Assembly (NCBI GenBank): GCA_902495525.1
Contig: CABUXL010000006.1
Coordinates: 1-64,000 of the forward strand
Direction of reading: 5' to 3'
Source of the DNA: an uncultured Collinsella sp.
GTDB taxonomy: Bacteria > Actinomycetota > Coriobacteriia > Coriobacteriales > Coriobacteriaceae
DNA length: 64,000 bases
Shown: one piece after another, positions 18,064 through 26,740 of the stretch
Layout: each line of letters starts with the position of its first letter
How positions within the stretch are numbered: the first letter of the stretch is position 1
Made by a program: the position numbers and the translations under genes
Notes under the pieces: generated by a model
The model's input: only the letters and a program-made list of their open reading frames with translations
What the model was told of the DNA's origin: nothing
Database searches by the model: none

Positions 18064-18184
18064 AACGTCAGCGAAAACGGCCCCAAGCGAGCAAGGTGGC
18101 GTGAAATGAAAGGGCGCTCACCTTCTGGTCGCGCCCTTGAAATTGAACGTCAGATTGCCGCTTGGGGCCGTTTGCAGCGTCGAG
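18064..18184. repeat. Family A palindromic element, copy 2
   Basis: Perfect 15-bp outer arms AAACGGCCCCAAGCG (18075-18089) and its complement (18159-18173), flanked by GTCAGCG and GCAGCGTCG. The shoulders GCAAGGTGGCGTGAAA and TTGAACGTCAGATTGC are shared with the copy at 39.9 kb. The central hairpin differs: AAGGGCGC / GCGCCCTT. It lies between convergent genes, downstream of glmM. Confidence 0.85.
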
Positions 18185-18186
18185 CA

Positions 18187-18214
18187 GTTACGCGGTTTGG
18201 TAAAACCGCGTAAC
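18187..18214 (-). repeat. 28-bp hairpin at the glmM stop codon, identical to 40065-40092
   Basis: Perfect 12-bp arms GTTACGCGGTTT / AAACCGCGTAAC with a 4-base loop. Its last base is part of the glmM stop codon. The same 28 bases end next to the stop codon of the GntR gene at 40093. No T-tract follows, so it is either a U-less terminator or a 3'-end stabiliser. Confidence 0.85.
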
Positions 18215-19545
18215 TACAGGGCCTCGAGCGCGTTGGCGATGCGCTTCATGGCGGCATCGGCGGATGCTTGGTCGGGCGCCTCGGCCAGCACGCGGATAAC
18301 CGACTCGGTTCCGCTCTTGCGCACGAGCACGCGGCCCTCGCCCGCCAGCGACGCCTCGGCCTCGGCGATGGCGTTCTGCACGCCCATGTTCTCGAGCGCG
18401 GCGTCCTTGTCCGCCACGCGCACGGCCACCTGCGCCTGCGGCAGCAGTTTGCACGGAGCCGTGAGCTGCGAGAGCGTCTCACGCTCGGCACGAATCACTT
18501 CCATCACGCGCAGCGAGGTCATAATGCCGTCGCCCGTGCGCTCGATATCGCCAAAGATCGTATGGCCCGTCTGCTCGCCGCCCAGGCTGTAGCCGCCCTC
18601 GCGCATCTTGGCATACACGTGACGGTCGCCCACGCCGCTGGTCACGGCGCTCAGACCGGCAAGCTCCAACGACTTGATCAGGCCAAAGTTGCTGGCAATC
18701 GTCGGCACCACGGTACCGCCCGAAAGGCGACCGTGTTTGTTCAGATACACGCCGCACACGTACAGGATCTGGTCGCCGTCTACCACGCGACCGCGCTCAT
18801 CCACGGCCAGGCAGCGGTCGGCATCGCCATCGTAGGCAAAACCCACGTCCAGGCCCTGCTCCACCACATGGCGCTGCAGGCGCTCCATATGCGTGGAGCC
18901 GCAATCGACGTTGATGTTAAAACCATCGGGCGCGGCATTGATCACGCGCACGTCGGCACCGAGCGCGTCAAACACCGGCTTGGCCACCGAGGAAGCCGAG
19001 CCGTTGGCGCAGTCGATACCGATCTTGACGCCCTGCAGCGAAAAGTTCGCACTTGCAATGAGCGAAGCAATGTAGCGGTTGCGGCCCTGCATGTAGTCCA
19101 CCGTGGCACCGATGTGGTTGCCCGTGGCCAGCGGAACTTCGCTCTTGCCATCGATGTAGTCCTCGATGAGCTCCAGCACGTCCTCGTCCATCTTAAAGCC
19201 GTCGCTGTTGACGAGCTTAATGCCGTTATCGCAAAACGGGTTGTGGCTCGCGCTGATCATGATGCCGCAATCGAAGCAGCCTTCCACAGTCTGATGCGCT
19301 ACGCCCGGCGTGGGGATCACGTGCAGCATATAGGCGTCCGCACCGCTCGCGACCAGGCCGCTCACCAGCGCCGCCTCGAACATATAGCTCGAGCGACGCG
19401 TGTCCTTGCCCACGATGACGCGTGCCTTGCGCTCGCGGTTGGCGCCGTAATACCAGCCCACAAAACGGCCAATCTTATAAGCGTGCTCTACCGTCAGCCC
19501 AACGTTGGCCTCACCGCGAAAGCCGTCGGTGCCAAAGTACTTCAT
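18214..19545 (-). CDS. glmM: Phosphoglucosamine mutase
   Basis: 443 residues. It interconverts glucosamine-6-P and glucosamine-1-P on the way to UDP-GlcNAc for peptidoglycan. It starts MKYFGTDGFRGEAN, has the phosphoserine loop MISASHNP with Ser100, the metal loop DGDADRCLAVD, the sugar loop GGEQTGH and the C-terminal phosphate loop VRKSGTESVIRV. Length is normal. It is followed on the same strand by the palindromic hairpin at its stop codon and the family A element. The DUF4012 gene lies upstream on the same strand beyond a terminator. Confidence 0.96.
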   Translation of the reverse strand: MKYFGTDGFRGEANVGLTVEHAYKIGRFVGWYYGANRERKARVIVGKDTRRSSYMFEAALVSGLVASGADAYMLHVIPTPGVAHQTVEGCFDCGIMISASHNPFCDNGIKLVNSDGFKMDEDVLELIEDYIDGKSEVPLATGNHIGATVDYMQGRNRYIASLIASANFSLQGVKIGIDCANGSASSVAKPVFDALGADVRVINAAPDGFNINVDCGSTHMERLQRHVVEQGLDVGFAYDGDADRCLAVDERGRVVDGDQILYVCGVYLNKHGRLSGGTVVPTIASNFGLIKSLELAGLSAVTSGVGDRHVYAKMREGGYSLGGEQTGHTIFGDIERTGDGIMTSLRVMEVIRAERETLSQLTAPCKLLPQAQVAVRVADKDAALENMGVQNAIAEAEASLAGEGRVLVRKSGTESVIRVLAEAPDQASADAAMKRIANALEAL

Positions 19546-19559
19546 GCGCTCTCCTTACA

Positions 19560-19591
19560 AAATAGGGGCGAACAGATTGCCTGTCCGCCCC
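19560..19591 (-). terminator. Terminator of the DUF4012 gene
   Basis: Stem GGGGCGGACAG / CTGTTCGCCCC (one mismatch as a G-T pair), 5-base loop, then TATTTTG on the minus strand. It lies between the DUF4012 gene and glmM. Confidence 0.8.
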
Positions 19592-19628
19592 AAAATGGTA
19601 CTCGATTATCTGCGCTACCAGAAAAACC

Positions 19629-21941
19629 CTACGCCGACGCGCTGTCGCGAGCCGCCTGGCATGTAGGAGTCTGACGCAGCGTAAGCGGCTTGTCCACCGC
19701 CTCGGCCGACGTGGTCAGCGTATACGTGATCGTCGTCGTCTCGCCAGCATGCAGGTCAACGGTGCCCGAATAGAAGGGGATTCCATGCCACGTAGCGGCG
19801 CCAAGACCAAACTGTGTGCCCTCAACCGTAAGGTCACTGATGTTGCCGCCCGTCGGGGCAAACAACGAGACATTCAGGCGTTCGTCGTCACGCGCGGCAT
19901 CGGGTGCGCTCGCCGCAACGTAGTCGGGCAGCTTGCCTGCCTCCTCCTGCGTCATGATGTTCGTCAGAGTAACGGTGATGCGATACGAGCACGTGCCGTC
20001 GCCGTTCTTGATGCCCTGGCCGATCTGCGTGTCGGCGTTCAGATACCAGTCGAGCTTGGAGAAGCTCAGGTTGTTAAAGTAAACGCCGGCAACGGGATCG
20101 GCACTCGGATCATCCGGATCGGGCAGCGAAGCGTCAATGCCCGTCTCTTTGATGGCATTCTGCTCATCATCGTTTCTCATCCAAGCAATCAGACGGCCCT
20201 CTTCGGCACCGCGCTCGAATGCACCGACAAGCTTTGTAACGTCGACGTCACCGATGCCACCGAGAATCTTGTCGAAGGCGGCGCTGGCAACAGCCGCAAA
20301 GATGCCGTCCGATTCCTCGACCGGATAGTTCCAATACACATCGTGCATGAGAACCTTCGCCGCGTTGGTACCGTCGACGACCGTACCATCAGGCAGCGAG
20401 ACATTACCGACAAGGCCCAGCAGGTACTGCAAGAACACCGGATCGATGCCGACGACGCCATCAACGTCCTGCCCATACTGGGACTTCCACAGCGCGGCGA
20501 CACGCTGCGAGTTGCGGGGCCAATCAGGCGAATAGGTATTGCCCGAGTTGTACAGGTTGCTGTGGTTGCCGAACAGCGCCTCATCCTCTTCGTCGACGCT
20601 CTCGACTGCCTCATCCTCGCTGAGTCCAATGCGGGGAACAAACTCGCCAATCGACATCTGGCCGTCGGTGACCGAAATCAGGCCCTGCGAACCGCCAAAG
20701 CCGCCGCAGGCACGAATCTCGACGTTGTTCATGGCGTACACAAGGTAGTTGCGCGTCTGGCCGTTGGCGCCGAGCATCTGGGGAAGGATGGGGGCGACCT
20801 TCTCCGCCGCGTCAACCGCGCCGTTGAGGGTGGCAAAGCCGTCCTTGGCCTTATCGACCAGCTCGGTCACCTGGGAAATATGAGTATCGCCAATGCCCTG
20901 GATCTTCTCGTTGGCGCTCTTGAACACCTTCGAGCTGCTGGAAAGCGAATCAGCGACCGCCTGCAGCGCGGACACGTTAATCATGCCGTCTTGGAACAGC
21001 TTACCGGGCGTGGCCTGCGAAAGATTATCGGCCATGGGAACCAGCGCGTTGCTCGAGACATCGGACAGGGCATCAATCATGGTGCGGGCCGCATTGATAT
21101 CGCTGCCATACACCGGGATAAACGAAGCCGCCGTCCACAGCGGGCTCGAAGTCTCCGCCTTCATGCTGCCGCAGAGTTCATCGATCTTCTTCGCGTCGTC
21201 AGGCAGCGTCGAAAAATCGCCCGACGTGACCTTGTCCTTAAGGCCACCGACGATCTCGACAGCCTCCTTCGCTTCGCTCTTTACGGTCTTTGCCGAGTTA
21301 AGCAGCATAAAGCCGCTTGCGCCAAGCGCAACGAGAAGCACCGCGACTACAGCGGCAATAATGGCGCCGGTGTGACGCTTTTTGCGCTCGCCCTTGCGAT
21401 GGCGATGACGGACCAGACCGTCAGAGGTCGAACTCGACGAAGCGTCGCTACCGTAGTTCAAGCCAAAATCGTAATAATCTTCCTTGGAACCCGAGCCCGC
21501 AAACTCGGCACCGCTATCATCCAGGCGGGCGAACGTGCCAGTCTCGGAGGCGCCGGTGTAAATCGTGCCAAGGTTACCCGTAAGCCCCGCGCCACCGGCA
21601 GAGGGAGTATTGTTGTCGGCCTTGCCGGCATTAACGTTGCCGGCGGCATTCGCGGCGTTGGCAGCACCTGCGTTGTTCGCAGGTACCGAAGGAGCCCCGC
21701 TCGGCTGCGACGCGGAGGTTGCACCGCCCACGAAGACATTCCCTCTTGCACGGCCGGTCTTTTTTGCCTTTTGAGACTGCTCGTACAGAGCGGTAAACAT
21801 CGCCGTCTCGCCCGGGGACACGCGCTTACCGGAACCGCCCTGTCCAGCGCCGCCCGGCGTGCCGGCCTTACCAGCCCCGTTCGGACGCGGCGGAACTGCA
21901 GGACGGCCGCTATCGCTGCCCTTAAAGTGATTACCAGCCAT
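19629..21941 (-). CDS. DUF4012 domain-containing membrane-anchored surface protein
   Basis: 770 residues. Residues 1-190 are a low-complexity cytoplasmic region rich in Gly, Ala, Pro and Asn (for example NNAGAANAANAAGN), ending in a basic stop-transfer block RHRHRKGERKKRH. One membrane helix follows (about 192-212), and the rest is outside. The outer part matches DUF4012: a helical region, then NYLVYAMNNVEIRACGGFGGSQG, and a C-terminal beta region. The motif resembles the LytR-CpsA-Psr-like fold reported for DUF4012 but no catalytic set can be confirmed. ATG at 21941 has GAGGA upstream. Monocistronic; a role in cell-surface polymer attachment is inference. Confidence 0.75.
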   Translation of the reverse strand: MAGNHFKGSDSGRPAVPPRPNGAGKAGTPGGAGQGGSGKRVSPGETAMFTALYEQSQKAKKTGRARGNVFVGGATSASQPSGAPSVPANNAGAANAANAAGNVNAGKADNNTPSAGGAGLTGNLGTIYTGASETGTFARLDDSGAEFAGSGSKEDYYDFGLNYGSDASSSSTSDGLVRHRHRKGERKKRHTGAIIAAVVAVLLVALGASGFMLLNSAKTVKSEAKEAVEIVGGLKDKVTSGDFSTLPDDAKKIDELCGSMKAETSSPLWTAASFIPVYGSDINAARTMIDALSDVSSNALVPMADNLSQATPGKLFQDGMINVSALQAVADSLSSSSKVFKSANEKIQGIGDTHISQVTELVDKAKDGFATLNGAVDAAEKVAPILPQMLGANGQTRNYLVYAMNNVEIRACGGFGGSQGLISVTDGQMSIGEFVPRIGLSEDEAVESVDEEDEALFGNHSNLYNSGNTYSPDWPRNSQRVAALWKSQYGQDVDGVVGIDPVFLQYLLGLVGNVSLPDGTVVDGTNAAKVLMHDVYWNYPVEESDGIFAAVASAAFDKILGGIGDVDVTKLVGAFERGAEEGRLIAWMRNDDEQNAIKETGIDASLPDPDDPSADPVAGVYFNNLSFSKLDWYLNADTQIGQGIKNGDGTCSYRITVTLTNIMTQEEAGKLPDYVAASAPDAARDDERLNVSLFAPTGGNISDLTVEGTQFGLGAATWHGIPFYSGTVDLHAGETTTITYTLTTSAEAVDKPLTLRQTPTCQAARDSASA

Positions 21942-22090
21942 AAAGAAATCCTCGCAATTGAGTCGCAATGAAAAAGTCCATAACGTTACTAGTTTATGGC
22001 ATTTTGAGCATCGACAGCTAAACTCCAGACACGAACATCAATTGGCGAAAATGCGGCGCAACACCTTTTCTGTCTTGGCGGCGGCGTCAA

Positions 22091-23113
22091 CTACACCGTA
22101 AGGAACATCATCACGATGATCATGGCAAAGCCGATAAGGTCGGTCGGCAAAAACACCGTGCCCAGCATAACGGCGCTGGTGATGGTCGCCGAAACCGGCT
22201 CCACAGTTCCGATGAGGCTCGCACGCACCGAGCCGATGTCCTTAACGCCCTGCATATAGAGCATGTAAGCAAAAAACGAGCCGATAACCACGAACACCGC
22301 GAGCGCCTCGATACCGGCGGCATCGAGCGCCGGCATATGCGCCCAGGGCTGCACGAAGACACATGAGACCACGCCCGCCGTGAGCATTGCCGAGCCCGTG
22401 ACGATGGGGCTACCGTATTCGGGCAGGATCTTGGCGGGAATCACCGCCATACACGCGGCGCTGACCGCACACATAAGACCTGCTGCCAGGCCAAGCGGCG
22501 AGATATTCAGGCTGGTAGGGTCGCCGCCGGTGGCAATTAAAAAGGTTCCACCCAGAGCCAGGCCAATGCCGATGACTTCGCGAGTACGCGGCATGCGGCG
22601 ATCGGTCACGCAGGCGTAGCCCATGATGATAACGAGCTGCAGGCACTGGAGCACCGTCGCGGTTCCGGCGTTCGTCAGGCGCACGGCCGAAAGATAGCAA
22701 AACTGGTTGAACAGCAGGCCAAAGGCGGTAAAGAGCAGCAGCTGCTTGCGATCGGCGGGTGTGGTCCAGAGCTTAATCAGGCGCTCGCGGTCGCGCGTAA
22801 CAACCACGGCCATAAAGAGTAGACCGGCGAGAATCTGACGCACGCTCATAAGCCACAAGGTGTCGGCGTGGTAGGTATCGAACAGAAAGCTCGCGCTGGT
22901 GCCCGAGAAGCCCCAAAACGAACCGCCCACCAGCGTAGCCAAGACGCCCGTGATCATCTTGCGCGACGACGCATCGTTAAGGCGGTCGCGCCAGGCGCGG
23001 CGGGTGCTACGGCTGAGCTCGTCGGTGCCCTCGGGCACATCAATGTTCGATATATCGGTCATCGGCACCGAAGCCCCTGCGCCTTCGACCTGCTCGACAC
23101 ACTCTTTGCTCAT
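22091..23113 (-). CDS. EamA/DMT family transporter
   Basis: 340 residues with about ten membrane segments in two repeated EamA units. The first holds GGSFWGFSGTSASFLF and the second VSAACMAVIPAKILPEYGSP. A 50-residue soluble N-terminus (acidic, then RSTRRAWRDRLNDASSRK) is longer than usual. Members export amino acids, nucleosides or other metabolites; the substrate is unknown. ATG at 23113 has GGGGGAGTGGA upstream. No operon partner is apparent. Confidence 0.82.
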   Translation of the reverse strand: MSKECVEQVEGAGASVPMTDISNIDVPEGTDELSRSTRRAWRDRLNDASSRKMITGVLATLVGGSFWGFSGTSASFLFDTYHADTLWLMSVRQILAGLLFMAVVVTRDRERLIKLWTTPADRKQLLLFTAFGLLFNQFCYLSAVRLTNAGTATVLQCLQLVIIMGYACVTDRRMPRTREVIGIGLALGGTFLIATGGDPTSLNISPLGLAAGLMCAVSAACMAVIPAKILPEYGSPIVTGSAMLTAGVVSCVFVQPWAHMPALDAAGIEALAVFVVIGSFFAYMLYMQGVKDIGSVRASLIGTVEPVSATITSAVMLGTVFLPTDLIGFAMIIVMMFLTV

Positions 23114-23402
23114 TCCACTCCCCCGAAACAGCCTGGAAACAATTCGGCTTACCTTACCACGGCGAAGTCACCAGCTGGAGGCTTGTCCGCTTATCGGTAG
23201 GACAATTCCGCAGGCGTCTTTCCATAGCTCGATACCGCAATGGCCTTGCATTATGCGACAGCCAAATCGCGGCAGCAGGCTCTTTTGAAATGGATATGGC
23301 AAGGCCCCCGAATTCCACAATGTAAGCGATTTTTAAAAATGTTCTTGCCACCGAGTTCAGGCTCCGTTATATTATCCCTTGCGCGCTTGCGCACCCTTGA
23401 TC

Positions 23403-23477
23403 GGGCGTTTAGCTCAGGGGGAGAGCGCTTCCCTGACACGGAAGAGGTCAGAAGTTCAAATCTTCTAACGCCCACCA
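23403..23477 (+). tRNA. tRNA-Val (GAC)
   Basis: 75 bases with encoded CCA. Acceptor GGGCGTT / AACGCCC, D arm GCTC..GAGC, anticodon stem CTTCC / GGAAG around CTGACAC (anticodon GAC), T arm AGAAG TTCAAAT CTTCT. The flanking accessory genes to the right make it a plausible integration landmark. I found no second copy of its 3' end in the window. Confidence 0.95.
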
Positions 23478-23719
23478 AATGTTCGCAGCTCAGAGGCTAT
23501 GCCCTCTGGGCTGTTTTGTTTTATGTCGCCAAATCAGCTGGCAGCTCCAACCGCCCAAGCAACCACCCTGCCCATGCACAAAACCGCCCCAATAGCCACC
23601 GAGACCGAGACCAACGCGTCTCGAACCCATCCGTACCGCAACTTCTCAGCAAAACGCCTCGATGTCTGCGCCCTGCGGTATCCTTGAGCCACTTGCACCT
23701 GCAGCACCAAGGAGCCGCC

Positions 23720-24406
23720 ATGCGCACCGAGCTCGATGTCCCCTTTTCGCACAAAGAAGAAGCCAAGGCGCTGGGCGCCAAATGGGACCGGACCAAGAAG
23801 ATCTGGTATGTACCCAGCGGCGTCAACCCCGAGCCCTTTGCCGAGTGGCTGCCCGGTGTTGACCGATCCGACCCCTCAGCGCCGTATATATATCTAGTAC
23901 TGGGCAAGCGCGAGTGCTGGAAGTGTCACAAAGAAACCTCGGTCGCGGCCTTCGGCATTCCCTATCGAACCGATGACGGCAAGGGCATCGCCATTGCGCA
24001 CGCGCCCAACAAGGCCGGACACATTGCCATCGACACGGCCAACGCCAACGCGCTCGCCATCGTGCCCGCTCTTGGCTGCGTGCCGGGCGAGATCCGCGAC
24101 TACCTTCATAAGCGCTGCGGCTACAAGCCCGTAGGCGCGCGAGCCTCCAAAGCCCCGTCGCTCGGCAACACCTGCACCAGTTGCGGCGCGCTGCAAGGCA
24201 GCCGCTATCTGTTCGAGGAGTCCTCATCCCCATTTGCCCTCACTGCCATCAACAAGCTGCCGGCACTGGAGTTTGCGCGCGTCGAAGTTGCCGGCGTCTT
24301 TGGCGTCCCGGCCACGCGCACCGACTTTGACCAAGCGCTCTTTACCTGGGCACGTGACCATCACGCCGAGTTCCACAAGCAACTCGGTGAGGGGATTTAT
24401 TTGTAG
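23720..24406 (+). CDS. DUF5710 domain-containing protein
   Basis: 228 residues. The N-terminal 45 residues are a clear DUF5710 unit: LDVPFSHKEEAKALGAKWD..KIWYVP, a small domain found in plasmid primases and topoisomerase-linked proteins. A middle part has CWKCHKE and, later, CTSCGA, which together form a candidate zinc site. The last 70 residues are not recognised. Start ATG at 23720 has AAGGAG seven bases upstream. It is the first gene after the tRNA-Val, with a featureless 240-base gap between. Binding of nucleic acid is an inference from the domain. No operon partner: the next genes are on the other strand. Confidence 0.75.
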   Translation: MRTELDVPFSHKEEAKALGAKWDRTKKIWYVPSGVNPEPFAEWLPGVDRSDPSAPYIYLVLGKRECWKCHKETSVAAFGIPYRTDDGKGIAIAHAPNKAGHIAIDTANANALAIVPALGCVPGEIRDYLHKRCGYKPVGARASKAPSLGNTCTSCGALQGSRYLFEESSSPFALTAINKLPALEFARVEVAGVFGVPATRTDFDQALFTWARDHHAEFHKQLGEGIYL

Positions 24407-24443
24407 AGGCAAAAGACACTCACAGCCAACTCCTCCGCATCAC

Positions 24444-24728
24444 CTATCCCTCGTCGCCGGCGTCGTACACGATATCGAGGCCACAAACAGGGCATTTCTC
24501 CGGATACACCGGCATATGAACGCCTGTCCGTTTTCTCACTTCGTCGCTGAGTCTGTCGCGCGCATCGATAAACCGAATGTCGAGACACGGTATTTGCGAG
24601 CCGCAGCAAGGGCAGGTGACGACAAACGACCCGCAATCAACCTCTACGCTCGGAAACATATTGTTGTCTATAAGGGCACACGGCAGTTTTCCGTACTTCC
24701 CCATCGCAATATCGCCTCGCCAGCTCAT
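24444..24728 (-). CDS. Small zinc-ribbon protein, function unknown
   Basis: 94 residues. Two CxxC knuckles about 40 residues apart (CPCCGSQIPC and CPVCGLDIVY) suggest one zinc ribbon. The N-terminus MSWRGDIAMGKYGKLP resembles no family I know. ATG at 24728 has GAGGGGAG close upstream. It follows the HNH endonuclease gene on the same strand by 120 bases and may be cotranscribed with it. Confidence 0.6.
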   Translation of the reverse strand: MSWRGDIAMGKYGKLPCALIDNNMFPSVEVDCGSFVVTCPCCGSQIPCLDIRFIDARDRLSDEVRKRTGVHMPVYPEKCPVCGLDIVYDAGDEG

Positions 24729-24850
24729 ACACGCTCCCCTCTCGCTATACAAATCAGGAAGAGCATGCACCGGCGGGCGTGCGCGAGATTGCATCGCCAC
24801 GCGATCCGATCAAACAACACGATCGTCAAAGAATGCCAAAACCAAATACG

Positions 24851-25933
24851 CTAATACGGCAGAAGCCCCGCCTTTTCACGCTTCTTTTCCGAGCGATCGA
24901 ACTCAATGCGATGGGCCTCAAGAAACACCGTATTGGGTCGCCACTGATGCTCATTCGGCTGCCTTAGCGTCGTACCCGCAAAGGAAGCGTAGTCGGTCTT
25001 ATCCAACAGGTACGATCCACACAGCCGATATTCACCGCAAACAGGCTCAAACGAAATCAGATGAGCATCGAATAAAGCATGTAAGTCGCGCCGAAGCAGA
25101 ATGCCGTTGCTGGCAACCTGCGATTTGGGTCCCGAGTAATTCTCGATATGCGCAGCCTCCAGAGCTTCGCTGACGCCGCAGTCCGACACCGCGCAACGGC
25201 CGTCATAGGCGGCAACGAGCTGCTTGCGGAACCATTGTTGCCCCAATCGCTCGCGCCTTAACGCATAGCGGACCTTTTCGTCGTCGGTCGCACCCTGTCC
25301 GGCAAACTCAATATCGACGGGCATGCGCTTCAGATAACTCATGTCGGGCACAAAACGAGGGTCCGGTCCGCCTTTATGAACAGGACCGTGCAGAACAAAC
25401 CATCCGTTTTCGGGCTCGAACCGCTCAACAAACGCAAGGCCGAGCACCTTATAGCCCACCTCGGTTGCGAATATGACTCCGACTGGGACGCCACATTCCA
25501 TGCAGTTGAGCATTTTACGGTTGTAATTCTGGTCTCGAAAACCAACGGTACCCGGCGCTTGAACCGAGTACTTAATGACCCACGTACCATCGTCCAAATA
25601 GAGCGGAGGCACATCGGTGTAGAAGCTCTTTTTAGAGTTATGGACCGAGAGCGCAAAGATCTTATTGGGGTCTTGCTTCACCCGATCCTGGCCCGGCCAG
25701 AAGATCCCTGAATCCCGCGTTACGGGAAAGAAGTCCGAGCCAATTCTCAAACGATACTGATACTGAGGGCTATCTTCCTTGGTGTGGTGCGGAAGGCTGG
25801 TCCAAACGCCGCCGCGCTGCTCCTCACCCAGAAACCACTCCCATGCCTCAACGTATTCGGAAGGCACGAGACTGCAGGCACGGTCATAGCTTGGTCCATC
25901 CATCAACGGAACAGCAAGGTCAATGTCGTTCAT
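24851..25933 (-). CDS. HNH endonuclease domain protein (restriction-like)
   Basis: About 360 residues. The C-terminal third carries an HNH_2-type nuclease: GRCAVSDCGVSEALEAAHIENY, then NGILLRRDLHALFDAHLI, giving the His, Asn and His of the fold with a Cys pair. The N-terminal 220 residues contain Trp-rich segments (EAWEWFLGEEQRGGVW, GIFWPGQDRV) and a MECGVP block that I do not recognise. It could be a target-recognition module, as in modification-dependent enzymes. No methyltransferase gene is nearby, which would fit a type IV-like enzyme, but this is inference. ATG at 25933 has GGTG upstream; a GTG lies three codons earlier. Confidence 0.75.
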   Translation of the reverse strand: MNDIDLAVPLMDGPSYDRACSLVPSEYVEAWEWFLGEEQRGGVWTSLPHHTKEDSPQYQYRLRIGSDFFPVTRDSGIFWPGQDRVKQDPNKIFALSVHNSKKSFYTDVPPLYLDDGTWVIKYSVQAPGTVGFRDQNYNRKMLNCMECGVPVGVIFATEVGYKVLGLAFVERFEPENGWFVLHGPVHKGGPDPRFVPDMSYLKRMPVDIEFAGQGATDDEKVRYALRRERLGQQWFRKQLVAAYDGRCAVSDCGVSEALEAAHIENYSGPKSQVASNGILLRRDLHALFDAHLISFEPVCGEYRLCGSYLLDKTDYASFAGTTLRQPNEHQWRPNTVFLEAHRIEFDRSEKKREKAGLLPY

Positions 25934-26148
25934 CGCCAGCACCTACAACCATACGAATGCGAGTCATACCCCTCAATAATATGGTCGAGAGTCAATTATT
26001 ACGAGATCTCATTCCGCGATCGGCACATCGTCGATGCTCTCGGTTTGCCTCTGGCACGCTCGTACCCCGCTACCCCACTCCCCTGTATACTGATGTAGCA
26101 CGTGTTTCATCCGGGCTTGTTGGGCCGGATTGTTCATGGGAGGGTCTT

Positions 26149-26640
26149 ATGGCTGCTTCGAATCCGCCTAAGGGGAGCGTTTCTTCTTCGTCCATCAAGC
26201 CGGTTACGCGCAAGGCCGTGCGCTGCCAGCGCGAGGTCGCTTGGCTTGTCACGCAGGCGGCGGGCAGGCTTGTGGCGACCACTCAGGACGTCAATGCGCC
26301 TACACCGAGCTTTGTGTTAGCGGCGGCGCTGGATTTTGTGCGCCAATTGGAGCTTGCCGAACAGGATGCCAACGGCCACCTCGACTACCAGAATGTTATG
26401 GCGCCCGACCTGCAAACGTTCTGCCACATGGCCAAGTTGCCCGCCGCGCCCAATGCGCTTTCGGACGCAGGCTACATGTTTACGCTTTCGGGCGCGGACC
26501 TTATCCGCGACATCTATGCATACTGCAGCGAGCTCGCCGAGCGCCACGTCTTTGACGCGGCAGAAGTCAAACCGGGATATGTCATCAAGCTGGTTCTTAG
26601 GCTGTTCTTGATGGACGGGTTCGGGGCCATGCCGGCGTAA
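26149..26640 (+). CDS. Hypothetical protein, function unknown
   Basis: 163 residues with a Ser/Lys-rich N-terminus (GSVSSSSIKPVTRKAVRCQREV) and a mostly helical body. No membrane segment or motif is recognised. GGGAGGG lies seven bases before the ATG at 26149, so translation is well supported. It is convergent with the AlbA_2 gene and divergent from the HNH gene. A candidate lineage-specific gene. Confidence 0.6.
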   Translation: MAASNPPKGSVSSSSIKPVTRKAVRCQREVAWLVTQAAGRLVATTQDVNAPTPSFVLAAALDFVRQLELAEQDANGHLDYQNVMAPDLQTFCHMAKLPAAPNALSDAGYMFTLSGADLIRDIYAYCSELAERHVFDAAEVKPGYVIKLVLRLFLMDGFGAMPA

Positions 26641-26740
26641 GCCGAGTCTTCAGCATCACCGTCGACTGGGCAACAACCGCCTTACCTTAGTGGGCGCCAA
26701 TTGAGGGTCGATTATTGGGTCGCCTCGTCCACTAACGCAT

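Noticed and set aside
23403..23477. attL/attR pair at the tRNA-Val
   Set aside because: No second copy of the tRNA 3' end and no integrase gene were found in the window.
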